From CAVTWH01 sp963794685 (GTDB lineage Bacteria; Actinomycetota; Actinomycetes; Mycobacteriales; Micromonosporaceae), in NCBI GenBank assembly GCA_963794685.1, contig CAWCFK010000015.1, forward strand, positions 186,001 to 250,000: DNA of 64,000 bases, read 5' to 3'. This document shows, piece by piece, positions 28,738 to 37,620 of this stretch. The notes under the pieces were generated by a model, which was not told where the DNA came from, made no database searches, and worked only from the letters and a program-made list of their open reading frames with translations. Each line of letters opens with the position of its first letter. The first letter of the stretch is position 1. The position numbers were made by a program, and so were the translations under genes.

Positions 28738-31120
28738 GTGACCGACTGGCAACCGGCCACCGAGGCCGAGGCCGCGATGCGGGACGCGCTGCGCGCCGGT
28801 GACCAGGAACTGTACTTCCGGATTCTGAGCCGCACCGAGTTGCTGCTGCCGGTGTCCCCGCAGGCGCTGGCCGGGGCGGCACCGATGGGCTGGGGCACCT
28901 GGGCCACCGGCGGCCGTACCCATGTGCTCGCCTTCAGCTCGCTGGACGCGATGCGCGAGTGTCTCGGCGAGAACGCCACCACCTCCCGCCCGGTCGACTT
29001 CCGTGAGCTGGCCGAGGGGTGGCCCAACCACGAGTGGTGGCTCGCCGTCGACCCCGGCCTGCCGGTCGAGGGGTACCTGCCGGCCTGGTTCGTGTCCCAG
29101 CTCGCCCGCGGTGATGTGCGACTGCCTGGCCGCACCATGGCCGCCCGTGCCCGGGTCGAAGCCGCCACCCGCGTCCGGGGCGCCGCCGCCGTGCCGGCCA
29201 CCCCCCGCGCCATCGCCCCGTCGGACCTCGCCCGCCCCACCGACCCGCTGCGCCTCGCCGATCCGTTGCGGCCCGCCGATCCGCTGCGCCCTGCCGATCC
29301 GCTGCGCCCCGCAGGCTTGCCCCGCCCAGCGGCCGACCTGCCCCGCCCCTCTGGTGACCTCGTCCGCCCAGCGGCGGACCGGCCCCGCCCGCTGAGTGAC
29401 CTGGGCGGCCCGGCAGCCGACCTGGCCCGGCCAGCACCCGACCTGGCCCGGCCAGCACCCGACCTGGCCCGCTCAGGGGGTGACCTGGCCCGCCGGGTGG
29501 CCGACCTGGCCCGCTTGGGTGACCTGGCCCGGCCGGCCGACCTGCTGCGCGCGGACGAGCCGCCGCTCCCGGTCGTGCCGGCGCCCGCACCCGCGCCTGC
29601 CGAGTTGCCGGGCAACGGCCGGCTGTCAGCCCCGGTCCCGGCCGCCGACTCGATCTACCCGCTGCAGCGCGGTGTCGACCCGGTGTACTCGGCCGCCGAC
29701 CGGGCCGAGCTGGTCGCCGCCGCACACGAGCGGGACGACTTTCCCGTCACCCGCCGGGACACCATTTCGAGCACCCCCCAGCTCAGCGAGCCCGCGCGTT
29801 GGGACGCCGAGCCACCAGCACTCCGCCAGCCGGAGGAGCCGCGTCGCTGGGATGTCGAGCAGCCGGTCGCCTTGCAGCCGGAGGAGCCGCGTCGCTGGGA
29901 TGTCGAGCAGCCGGTCGCCTTGCAGCCGGAGGAGCCGCGTCGCTGGGACGTCGAGCAGCCGGTCGCTTTCCAGCCGGACGAGCCGCGCCGCTGGGATGTC
30001 GAGCAGACCGACGAGCCGGCCCGGTGGGACGTCGAGCAGCCCGCCGCCCCCGAGGTGGACGAGCCCCGCCGGTGGGAGGCCGCGCCGCCGGTCGCCTACC
30101 AGCGCGACGAACTCGCCCGCCGGGACACCCCGGCCCGGGACGAACCGGCGTTCGTGCCGGCCAACGAGGTCGAGTCGAACCTGCTCGACGCGGCCGGTGT
30201 CGGCCAGACCGACAGCTACCTGTCCACCCTGCTGCTGGCGAAGGTCTACATCCCGACCCCGGTCGGCGCGTCGGCATCGGCCCGGCCGGGCGACGCCGGC
30301 TTCGAGTGGCGGCACGAGACGGTCGACGGGCAGCCGTACGTGGTGGTGTTCACCTCACCGGAGCGGATGATCGAGCGGATCGGTCCGGGCGACTACGTGA
30401 CGGTGAAGTTCGTCCAGCTCATCCGGGTCTGGCCGGACGAGGGCTGGTCGTTCGCCGTCAACCCGGGTACCCCCGTCGGGGCCACCCTGCCGGGCGCGCA
30501 GATCACCGCCCTGGCGAGCTGGGTGACCGAGGTCGGACTCTCCGACACCGCCGGCGACGAGCACGCGCCCGCGCCGTTCACCGGCCCCGAGCCGGAGCGC
30601 CCGGTCGACCATGCAGAAGGCCATCGCCGCCAGCCAGATCGCCTACTACCTGGAGCGCGGGTACGACCGGGTGTCCGGGTTCGTGCACCGGGCCAGCGAG
30701 GTCGCGCACCTGGACAGCCCGGAGGCGATGTACCCGGCACTCGGGCTGGTCTATGCCGGCTCCACCTTCAAGCCCTCCGACGACGAGGTCTACCTGCTGC
30801 GCTGGACGGCGTACCGGCCCAACCTGTACCGCATCCCCTACGGCGGGCGGGACGAGCCGGGGATGCGCGCCATGCAGGGCTGGATGATCGAGCGGCCACC
30901 GTTCCGGGGCAACGGATTCGCGCCGGGCGACACCGCCGACGTGATCGCGGAGTTCAAAGTGGACAGTGCCCGGCTGCCGCACGGCGCGCAGCTGTGGCGG
31001 CTCACCCGGGAGCGGCAGGAGACCCTGGTCGCCCTGCTCGACGCGGACGGCCCCCGGTGGATGCCGATCGCCGAGCCGGGCGCGGACAGCGAGTCGGCGG
31101 GTGGGTCGGCATGGCGGTGA
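28738..31120 (+). pseudogene. SseB-domain repeat protein, one frameshift near 30606
   Basis: About 793 aa after repair. An SseB-type domain at residues 5-130 (GDQELYFRILSRTELLLPVSP, NHEWWLAVDPGLPVEGYLPAW) is followed by 330 residues of Pro/Asp-rich repeats and a second SseB-like domain near residues 480-600 (AKVYIPTPV, WSFAVNPGTPVGATLPG). The frame then breaks: RPV is followed by an extra base, and the next frame continues TMQKAIAASQIAYYLERGYDRVSGFVHR to the stop. GTG 28738 has GGAGG 8 nt upstream. Gene order next to mycP suggests an ESX-linked role; no biochemical function is known to me. Confidence 0.75.
29827..30018 (+). repeat. 48-bp in-frame tandem repeats in the SseB protein gene
   Basis: Four head-to-tail units start at 29827, 29875, 29923 and 29971 (last one partial). 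Each encodes about 16 residues, QPEEPRRWDVEQPVAL with small changes. Degenerate Arg-Pro-Ala-Asp-Leu repeats lie upstream at 29220-29540. Confidence 0.88.
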
Positions 31121-31482
31121 TCCGGGACGGGTACGTCGGGCAGTGGCACGGCACCGAGTACGAAGCCAGCCCGGACGGCTCCGACGTGCGCATCTACTCG
31201 ACCACCCCGGTCGAGGGCTTCGAGGAGGTCCGGGCCGGCCGGTTCCGCCGGATCGTCCCGGCTGACGAGGTCGCCGAGCTGGTCTACGTGCGCACCCTGG
31301 GGACCTGGCGGGGCGAGCCGTTCATCGTGCTCGGCCAGCACGAGGAGTGGCTGCGGCTGGAGTACACCGGCGGCAAGTCGCCGGTCGCCACCACGCTGCG
31401 CCTGGAGGAGTTCGACTACGGCGTGTACCAGGGCTGGGCGCCCGTCGCCGAGGTCACCGACCTGCGCGAACAGCGCATCTAG
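31111..31482 (+). CDS. Conserved hypothetical protein downstream of the SseB gene
   Basis: A 123-aa protein with no family I can name. It is beta-rich with repeated aromatic strands (GQWHGTEYEASPDGSDVRIYS, GRFRRIVPADEVAELVYVRT, WRGEPFIVLGQHEEWLRLEYTG, YGVYQGWAPVAEVTDLREQ). ATG 31111 overlaps the end of the SseB gene by 10 bp, so they are likely co-translated. A small acidic protein coupled to a larger repeat protein resembles an immunity or chaperone arrangement, but that is only a guess. Confidence 0.72.
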   Translation: MAVIRDGYVGQWHGTEYEASPDGSDVRIYSTTPVEGFEEVRAGRFRRIVPADEVAELVYVRTLGTWRGEPFIVLGQHEEWLRLEYTGGKSPVATTLRLEEFDYGVYQGWAPVAEVTDLREQRI

Positions 31483-31506
31483 CCGGCCGACCGACGGGGA
31501 CGGCGT

Positions 31507-32430
31507 TCAGCGTTCCTTCGCCCAGCGCAGGATCTCGCCGGTGATCAGATCGGGCACCTCGACGTGCGGGAAGTGCCCGACGTCGGGCAGCAGCCGGTAC
31601 TCGTACAGGCCGGCGACGTAGCGGCCGGAGCCCTGCGCGGTGCGCGGCAGCACCGCCGGGTCCAGCGCGCCGTGCAGGTGCAGGGTCGGCGTGGCGATCG
31701 GCTGCTGGAGCAGCTTGACGAAGCGGTACCCGTGCAGCCGCAGCACCGAGCGGAACGCCCACCGGTACGCCTCCAGCGCGCAGAACGACGCCTGCGGGAT
31801 CTGCATGGCGGTGCGGCACAGCCGCTCGTACGCGGCGAAGTCGGGGCCGTTCACCCAGGCCGGCCCACCCCACATCCGCAGGTACCGGCCGATTTCGGCG
31901 GCGTCGTCGCGGGTCAGCACGTGCTCGTACCGGGGAAGCTGGAATTTCAGCACCGGCCCGGCGGCGGCGAGCTGACCGCGCGGGTCCACGGCCAGCGACG
32001 CGCGCAGCCGCAGCGGGTGCGCGGCCCCGGTCACCACCAGCCGGCTGACCAGCTTCGGGTGGAAGGCGGCGGCGGTCCACGCCAGCATCCCGCCGTAGCC
32101 GGCGCCGACCAGGATCGCGCTGCGCTCCCCGAGCGCCCGGATCAGCCCGGCGACGTCGCCGGCCATGGTGTACCCGTCGTAGCCGCGCGGCGGCTTGTCG
32201 CTCGCCCCGTAGCCGCGCAGGTCCACCGCGACCGCCCGGTACCCGGCGCCGGCCAACTCGGTGAGCTGGCGGTGCCAGCCGTACCAGAACTCCGGGAAGC
32301 CGTGCAGGAACAGCACCAGCGGCCCGGTGCCGGCCTCGACGACGTGGAACCGGCTGCCGTTGGCGTTGATGAAGCGGTGCGCCCAGGGGCCGTCCAACAT
32401 CACGGCCGAGAAGTCCACAGCGGGTTCCAC
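31507..32430 (-). CDS. Alpha/beta hydrolase, epoxide-hydrolase-like, nucleophile missing
   Basis: A 307-aa alpha/beta fold protein with the epoxide hydrolase/dehalogenase layout: oxyanion motif FLHGFPEFWYGW, DLRGYGASDKP, cap region, acid in HGALDPAVL and base in VGHFPHVE. The nucleophile elbow, normally GHDWGG or GxSxGG, reads GAGYGG, with glycine where Asp or Ser should be. So the fold and two triad members are kept but the nucleophile is absent. GTG 32430 is chosen because TACGCT lies six bases upstream (leaderless pattern). Confidence 0.85.
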   Translation of the reverse strand: MEPAVDFSAVMLDGPWAHRFINANGSRFHVVEAGTGPLVLFLHGFPEFWYGWHRQLTELAGAGYRAVAVDLRGYGASDKPPRGYDGYTMAGDVAGLIRALGERSAILVGAGYGGMLAWTAAAFHPKLVSRLVVTGAAHPLRLRASLAVDPRGQLAAAGPVLKFQLPRYEHVLTRDDAAEIGRYLRMWGGPAWVNGPDFAAYERLCRTAMQIPQASFCALEAYRWAFRSVLRLHGYRFVKLLQQPIATPTLHLHGALDPAVLPRTAQGSGRYVAGLYEYRLLPDVGHFPHVEVPDLITGEILRWAKER

Positions 32431-32436
32431 CTGCCC

Positions 32437-32442
32437 AGCGTA
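32437..32442 (-). promoter_or_regulatory. Leaderless -10 element of the hydrolase gene
   Basis: TACGCT on the minus strand, followed by GGGCAG and the GTG start at 32430. Confidence 0.55.
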
Positions 32443-32481
32443 GGGGGCGCGGCCCGGCCACGCCCGTCCGCCCGGCCCGGC

Positions 32482-32514
32482 GCACAGGTGTGGCACAGGT
32501 GTGGCACAGGTGGC
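32482..32514 (+). repeat. 11-bp direct repeats upstream of the ROK gene promoter
   Basis: GCACAGGTGTG occurs at 32482-32492 and 32493-32503, then a shortened copy GCACAGGTGGC at 32504-32514. The 11-bp phasing is about one helical turn, and the array ends 6 bp before the -35 element. Confidence 0.7.
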
Positions 32515-32520
32515 AACGCG

Positions 32521-32549
32521 TTGACGTTGATCCCTGGCAGCCCTACGGT
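32521..32549 (+). promoter_or_regulatory. Sigma-70-type promoter of the ROK gene
   Basis: TTGACG (32521-32526), a 17-bp spacer and TACGGT (32544-32549) form a near-canonical housekeeping promoter. Transcription would start near 32556, about 35 nt before the gene. Confidence 0.65.
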
Positions 32550-32590
32550 TACCCGAGGTAAACGGGCGGTGGCGGACCTCGGGGGGCGAG

Positions 32591-33730
32591 TTGACACACC
32601 CGACCGGGTCGTCCCGGCTGCTGCGTGCGATCAACGAGAGCGCGGCCCTGGCGCACCTGCTCGACCAGGGCACGCTGACCCGACCCCGGCTGCGCGAGCT
32701 GACCGGGCTGTCCAAGCCGACCGTCTCCGAGGCGGTGCGGCGGCTCGGCGAGGCCGGGCTGGTCCGGGTGGTCGGCCACGTCAGCGGCGGCCCCGGCCCG
32801 AACGCCGAGGTCTACGCGGTCAACCCGGATGCAGCCTTCGCGGTGGCGATGTCCGTTCGGCAGGAGGCGTCGCCGGCCGGCGGCTCACTGGTGGCTGCGC
32901 TCGGTGACGCAACCGGCACGGTACGCGGTGAAGTCGAGGTGGCGCTGCGCGGTGACCCGGTGGCCGAAGTCACCGCCGTGGTCCGGGAGTTGGCGGGCCG
33001 GGTCGGTCGGGACCGGGTGGAGTGCGTGCAGATCGGCGTGGCCGGCGCGTACGACCCGGGTCGGCAGACCGTGCACCACGTCGACCTGCCCGGCTGGGAC
33101 ACCCCGGGGCTGATCGGCGCCGTGCGTGCGGCACTGGGCTGCCGGGTGGACGTGGACAACGACGTCAACCTGGCCACCATCGCCGAGCGGCGGCGCGGGG
33201 TGGCCGTCGGCGTGGAGACGTTCGTGCTGGTGTGGTGTGGTGCGGGCCTCGGGCTGGGGATCGACCTCGGCGGCCGGATGCTGCGTGGCGCCCGCGGCGG
33301 CGCCGGCGAGATCGGCTACCTGCCGCTGTACGGGTCGGACGCGCGCCGCTCCGGTGAGCTGCAGGACCTGGTGGGCGGCCCGGCAGTGCTGGAACTGGCC
33401 CGCCGACACGGCATCACCGCCGCCACTCCCGCCGAGGCGGTCCGCGCGGGCGGGCCGGAGTTCCTCGCGGCGCTCGCCGAACGGCTGGTCCCGGTGCTGG
33501 CCACGGTGGCCGGCGTGCTCGACCCGGCGCTGGTGGTACTGGCCGGCGAGGTGGCCCGGGCCGGTGGCGAGCCGCTGCTCGACGCGGTGGCGTCGGCCCT
33601 GCGGGCGGGTACCCGGTTGGACACCGCCGTGGCGTTGACCGCCATCACCGGCGACCCGGTGCTGCTCGGCGCGCTCGACGCGGCCACCGCGACCCTGCGC
33701 GAACTCCTGCTCGCCTCACTGCACGACTGA
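32591..33730 (+). CDS. ROK family transcriptional regulator
   Basis: A 379-aa repressor-type ROK protein. The N-terminal winged helix is LRELTGLSKPTVSEAVRRLGEAGLV, and the sugar-kinase-like domain has VDNDVNLATIAERR and GLGIDLGGRMLRGARGGAGEIGYLPL. The Cys zinc motif of classic ROK proteins (CxCGxxGCxE) is absent. These regulators usually respond to a sugar or sugar phosphate; no sugar operon is adjacent, so the target is unknown. The start is an unusual TTG at 32591 after a GGGGGG stretch. Confidence 0.88.
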   Translation: MTHPTGSSRLLRAINESAALAHLLDQGTLTRPRLRELTGLSKPTVSEAVRRLGEAGLVRVVGHVSGGPGPNAEVYAVNPDAAFAVAMSVRQEASPAGGSLVAALGDATGTVRGEVEVALRGDPVAEVTAVVRELAGRVGRDRVECVQIGVAGAYDPGRQTVHHVDLPGWDTPGLIGAVRAALGCRVDVDNDVNLATIAERRRGVAVGVETFVLVWCGAGLGLGIDLGGRMLRGARGGAGEIGYLPLYGSDARRSGELQDLVGGPAVLELARRHGITAATPAEAVRAGGPEFLAALAERLVPVLATVAGVLDPALVVLAGEVARAGGEPLLDAVASALRAGTRLDTAVALTAITGDPVLLGALDAATATLRELLLASLHD

Positions 33731-33767
33731 TCCGCCACCCGACTGGGGCCGGGGGCCGCGGGCCGGC

Positions 33768-35702
33768 TCAGGTGACGGTGATCCGGTAGCTGCGGACGGC
33801 CTCGTCGTAGACCGGCTTGCTGGCGTCGAACTTGCTGTCCGGCACGGTCAGGAAGAACTCGTACGCCTTGCCGTTCATCACGGTGGCGCGCCAGATGCCG
33901 TGCCGCATGGCATCGCCTGAGCCGCAGGTGTATTCGAGCTCGGCGGCCACCTGCCCGGACAGCCGGATGCTGTCGTCCTCGCGGAGCCCGACCTGGTGGT
34001 ACGGGGCCGGGCAGGAGCTGCCGTTCTTCTTCAGGTTGTTCTCGGCGACGTGCAGGAAGTCGCCGGCGTCGGAGCCGGCGTTCTCGACGTTGACGCGCAG
34101 CCGGCGGGACTTGTCGTTGGCGTCGGTGAAGTCGATGTAGCTGGTGCCCGTCGGGTTCCACGACTTCGGCACGTTGAGCGTGTAGCGCTTGGACTTGTCG
34201 GTGTAGAGCACCGCGTCGGCGATCAGCGGCTGGTCGGCGGTGGCGCTCGCGGACGGCAGCGGCAGCGCGTCGTCGGCCGGGTCGTCGCCCCGGGTCAGCG
34301 TGAAGATGGTCAGTCCGAGCAGCAGGACCAGGGCGGCGGCCGTGCCCACCTGGATGGATCGGGGCAGCCGCTTGAGCCGGTCGAGCACCGTGCCGGCGTT
34401 GCTCTTCCCGCTGACGGTGCCGGGCTTGCCCCGGGTGCCCCGGTTGGCGAGTACGGCCAGCTCCGGGTCGGTCGCGCCGAACACCGGGGCACTGTGCGAG
34501 GGCCGGCGCACCGGCCCGGTGGTCTGCTGCCGGTCCGCGCGTCCGGGCTGCTCGTAGCCGGTCTGGCTGTAGTCGGGCTGCTCGTACTCGGACTGGTTGT
34601 AGCCGCCTTGGCCGTAGCCGTTCTGTGGGTAGCTGTGCTGGCCGTAGTCGGGCTGGTTCTGGGTGGGCTGGTCGTAGCCGGGGAGGTCGCTCTGGCCGCC
34701 GGGGGAGATCATGGCGCGACCGCCGACGCGGCCGGTGGGCAGCGGCGGCTCCTGCCGGGGCGGCGGTGGCGCCGGGGCCACCACGGCGTACGGGTCGGTG
34801 ACGTGGTGTACGGCCGGGTTGGCCAGTACCCCGTCGAGCAGGTCGCGTAGTGCCGCCCGGGACCGGTTGACGTCCCAGCGCCGGCTCGGGTCCTTCTCCA
34901 GCAGCCCGGTGAGCACTCCGGCCAGGGTGCCGGCGCGCAGCATCCGGGCGGGCGGGTCCTCGACCACGGCGCGCATCGTGTCGAACGGGTCGCCCCGGTC
35001 GAACGGCGGTCGGCCCTCGACGGCGGTGAACAGCGTGACCCCGAGCGAGAACAGGTCGCTGGGTGGGCCGAACGCGCCGCCCACGGCCCGTTCCGGGGAG
35101 ATGAAGTGCGGGGAGCCGAGCACCATGCCGGGAGTGGTCAGATTGCTCTCCGACGGCATCCGGGCCACCCCGAAGTCGGTGAGCACACACCGGCCGTCGG
35201 TGCAGATCAGCACGTTGGCGGGTTTCACGTCGCGGTGGAGCACACCGGCGCTGTGGGCCACCTCCAGCGCACCGAGCAGCGCCACGCCGATCTTGGCGAC
35301 CGCCCGGGCGTTCAGTGGGCCGTCCGAGATGATCATGTCGGCCAGGCTGCGGGCGGCCAGCAGCTCCATGATGATCCACGGCCGGTCGTCCTCGGTCACC
35401 ACGTCGTAGACCTGCACGACGCTCGGGTGGGACAGGGCGGCGGCGGCGCGCGCCTCGCGCAGCGTCCGCTCGTACATGGCGCTGCGATCCGGGCCGGCCA
35501 TCCCGGGCGGGAGGACGACCTCCTTCACTGCCACGTCCCGGTTGAGGACGGTGTCGGATGCCTGCCAGACGGTACCCATGCCGCCGGTGCCGATCGCCGC
35601 GCGCAGCCGGTACCGGCCGCCCACGACCGCACCGGGTACGGCCCGGCCGGGCCGCGTGGGATAGGACTGATCGCCTTGCCACGCCGAGGTCTGAGTCGTC
35701 AC
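33768..35702 (-). CDS. Receptor-type Ser/Thr protein kinase
   Basis: A 644-aa PknB-type Hanks kinase. Kinase domain at residues 28-285 with GTGGMG, VAVKEV, HRDVKPAN and DFGVAR; then a Tyr/Gln-rich linker (DYGQHSYPQNGYGQGGYNQ) at about 335-380, one transmembrane helix near 428-447 (GTAAALVLLLGLTIFTL) and an extracellular domain of about 180 residues with two cysteines. No PASTA repeats, so the ligand is unlikely to be peptidoglycan. GTG 35702 start. Confidence 0.9.
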   Translation of the reverse strand: MTTQTSAWQGDQSYPTRPGRAVPGAVVGGRYRLRAAIGTGGMGTVWQASDTVLNRDVAVKEVVLPPGMAGPDRSAMYERTLREARAAAALSHPSVVQVYDVVTEDDRPWIIMELLAARSLADMIISDGPLNARAVAKIGVALLGALEVAHSAGVLHRDVKPANVLICTDGRCVLTDFGVARMPSESNLTTPGMVLGSPHFISPERAVGGAFGPPSDLFSLGVTLFTAVEGRPPFDRGDPFDTMRAVVEDPPARMLRAGTLAGVLTGLLEKDPSRRWDVNRSRAALRDLLDGVLANPAVHHVTDPYAVVAPAPPPPRQEPPLPTGRVGGRAMISPGGQSDLPGYDQPTQNQPDYGQHSYPQNGYGQGGYNQSEYEQPDYSQTGYEQPGRADRQQTTGPVRRPSHSAPVFGATDPELAVLANRGTRGKPGTVSGKSNAGTVLDRLKRLPRSIQVGTAAALVLLLGLTIFTLTRGDDPADDALPLPSASATADQPLIADAVLYTDKSKRYTLNVPKSWNPTGTSYIDFTDANDKSRRLRVNVENAGSDAGDFLHVAENNLKKNGSSCPAPYHQVGLREDDSIRLSGQVAAELEYTCGSGDAMRHGIWRATVMNGKAYEFFLTVPDSKFDASKPVYDEAVRSYRITVT

Positions 35703-36105
35703 AGGTATCTAACCGTCTGTCTCACCGTGAGCTGGTGCGGGGGACTGCGGCCGGCCGGCCGGGTCGCCGGGTGCAGTGGCTGACCGGTCGGAGTCGCGGT
35801 GGTGCTCCGACCTATCTTGCTGCCTCGCGGACCGAAGGGAAAGCCGGTGCGCCGGGGCAGCTCCGGTGATTGCTGTTCCGCCGGGCCGATTGTGTGCGCC
35901 GACACCGCCGACCCGGCCGCCGCCATGCCAACCCGGCCGGATTGTCCGGGCAGTTGTCGCATTTCGGATTAGCTCCGAGGGTTGCGTGGTATGCACAGAA
36001 TGACGGGCAGGGCGAAATTCAAGTGACATGTGCCACTGGCCGGGCCGGTACGGGCACGTGCGTGTCCTTGCGGACGGTAACCCGTTGAAGGAGGTGTGCA
36101 CGCGA
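35703..36105. other. Long intergenic region before the amidohydrolase
   Basis: No coding sequence is supported here. The stretch is less GC-rich than its surroundings. Near its end GGTAACCC (36077-36084) is mirrored by GGGTTACC at about 36200, and a strong ribosome site AAGGAGGTG precedes a short ORF at 36106. It likely carries the promoter and leader of the M20 gene, plus that of the divergent kinase. Confidence 0.5.
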
Positions 36106-36141
36106 ATGGGGCTCAGTTATCACCCCGACAACCTGCGTTAA
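36106..36141 (+). CDS. Putative 11-codon leader peptide
   Basis: ATG 36106 opens MGLSYHPDNLR and stops at TAA 36139-36141. AAGGAGGTG at 36088-36096 is the strongest ribosome site seen in the window, with a 9-nt gap. It lies 120 nt before the M20 amidohydrolase. It could be a translated regulatory leader or a chance ORF. Confidence 0.4.
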   Translation: MGLSYHPDNLR

Positions 36142-36262
36142 CGTGACACTGAGCGATGCCCCGCACACGAGAATGATGTTGCGCAGCGTGACCATCTCAG
36201 GGTTACCCTTCATTCAGTTCGTCCGTGCAGAGTTCCGAACCCATCGAGATCAAGAAGGCGCC

Positions 36263-37526
36263 GTGACCAGTGCGCTGAGCTTCGCGAACGATTCCGACGA
36301 GGCCGAGGCGGGGACGCCCGGCAGGCGACCGCTGCCCGGCGGGCTGGACGCCTGGCTGCGCGCCAGCGAGCCGGACCTGATCGCCACCCGACGCCGACTG
36401 CACGCCCACCCGGAACTGTCCGGGCGGGAGTTCGAGACTGCCGCGCTCGTGGCCGGGCAGCTCAGCGCCGTCGGCCTCGCTCCGCGTTTCCTGCCCCGGG
36501 GCAACGGGGTGATCTGCGATATCCCGGGCACCGGAGACAACGACCGGGTAGTCGCGCTGCGCGCCGACATTGACGCCCTGCCGCTGCCGGACATCAAGGA
36601 CGTCCCGTACCGGTCCACGGTGGCCGGCGCCTGCCACGCCTGCGGCCACGACGTGCACACCACGGTGCTGCTGGGGACAGCTCAGGCGCTGGTCCGACTG
36701 GCCGGAAGCGGACAGCTGCCGGGCCGGGTACGGCTGCTCTTCCAACCGTCCGAGGAGACCTTCCCGTCCGGCGCTCCCCAGGTGATCTCGGCCGGTGGAC
36801 TCAAGGACGTCAACTCGATCTTCGCGCTGCACTGCGCGCCGCGACTGCCGGTGGGCAGCGTCGGGGTACGCCCCGGGCCGTTCACCGCCGCCGCCGACAT
36901 GCTCACCGTCACCCTGCGGGGCAAGGGCGGGCACACCGCCCGACCGCACCTGACCACCGACCTGGTGCACGCCATGGGCCGGGTCATCGTGGACGTGCCG
37001 GCACTGCTCGACCGCCGGGTCGACCCGCGTGCCGGGGTGTCGATGGTGTGGGGCTCGGCACGGGCCGGCGAGGCCGCCAACGCCATCCCGATCGAAGGTG
37101 TGCTGCGCGGCACCGTCCGGGTGCTCGACCGGGACGCCTGGCGGGACGTGCCGCACCTGGTGGAGTCGCTGGTCCGGGACGTGGTGTCGGGTACCGGCGC
37201 GGAGGTCTGCGTCGAGTACACCCGGGGGGTTCCGCCGGTGGTCAACGACCGGCTCGCCACCGCTGTCGTCGCCGGCGCGGCGACCTCGGCCATCGGCGCC
37301 GAGGGCGTGCTGGAGGCCGAGATCAGCATGGGCGGCGAGGACTTCTCCTTCTACCTGGAGCACGTCCCCGGTTCCATGATCCGTCTCGGCGTCGGCGTGC
37401 CCGGCGTCACCGACCCCGTTCGACCTGCACCAGTCGGCGTTCGACGTGGACGAGCGGGCCATCGGGTACGGCGTACGGGTGATGACCCACACCGCCCTGG
37501 CTGCGCTGGCCGCCCCGGCCTACTGA
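36263..37526 (+). pseudogene. M20 family amidohydrolase, frameshift near 37410
   Basis: A metal-dependent aminoacyl/indole-3-acetyl amino acid hydrolase-type peptidase (about 420 aa repaired). Metal-binding motifs HAHPELSGREFETA, ADIDALPL, CHACGHDVHTT, EETFPSGAPQ and the final SMGGEDFSFYLE are present. After LGVGVPGVTDP an extra C shifts the frame; the next frame reads FDLHQSAFDVDERAIGYGVRVMTHTALAALA and stops at 37526. GTG 36263 follows AAGAAGG. Only the last 40 residues are affected, so the enzyme might still fold. Confidence 0.85.
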
Positions 37527-37620
37527 TCCGGCCCGTCCCCGCCGGTCCCGTCCGGATCGGCGGGACGGCCCGGCAACGACAGGCACGCGGCGTCGCCGTC
37601 GGGCATGCGAGACTCGCCGG

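Noticed and set aside
30611..31120. Separate gene starting at ATG 30611
   Set aside because: There is no ribosome site, and protein similarity continues from the upstream frame, so it is the frameshifted 3' part of the SseB gene.
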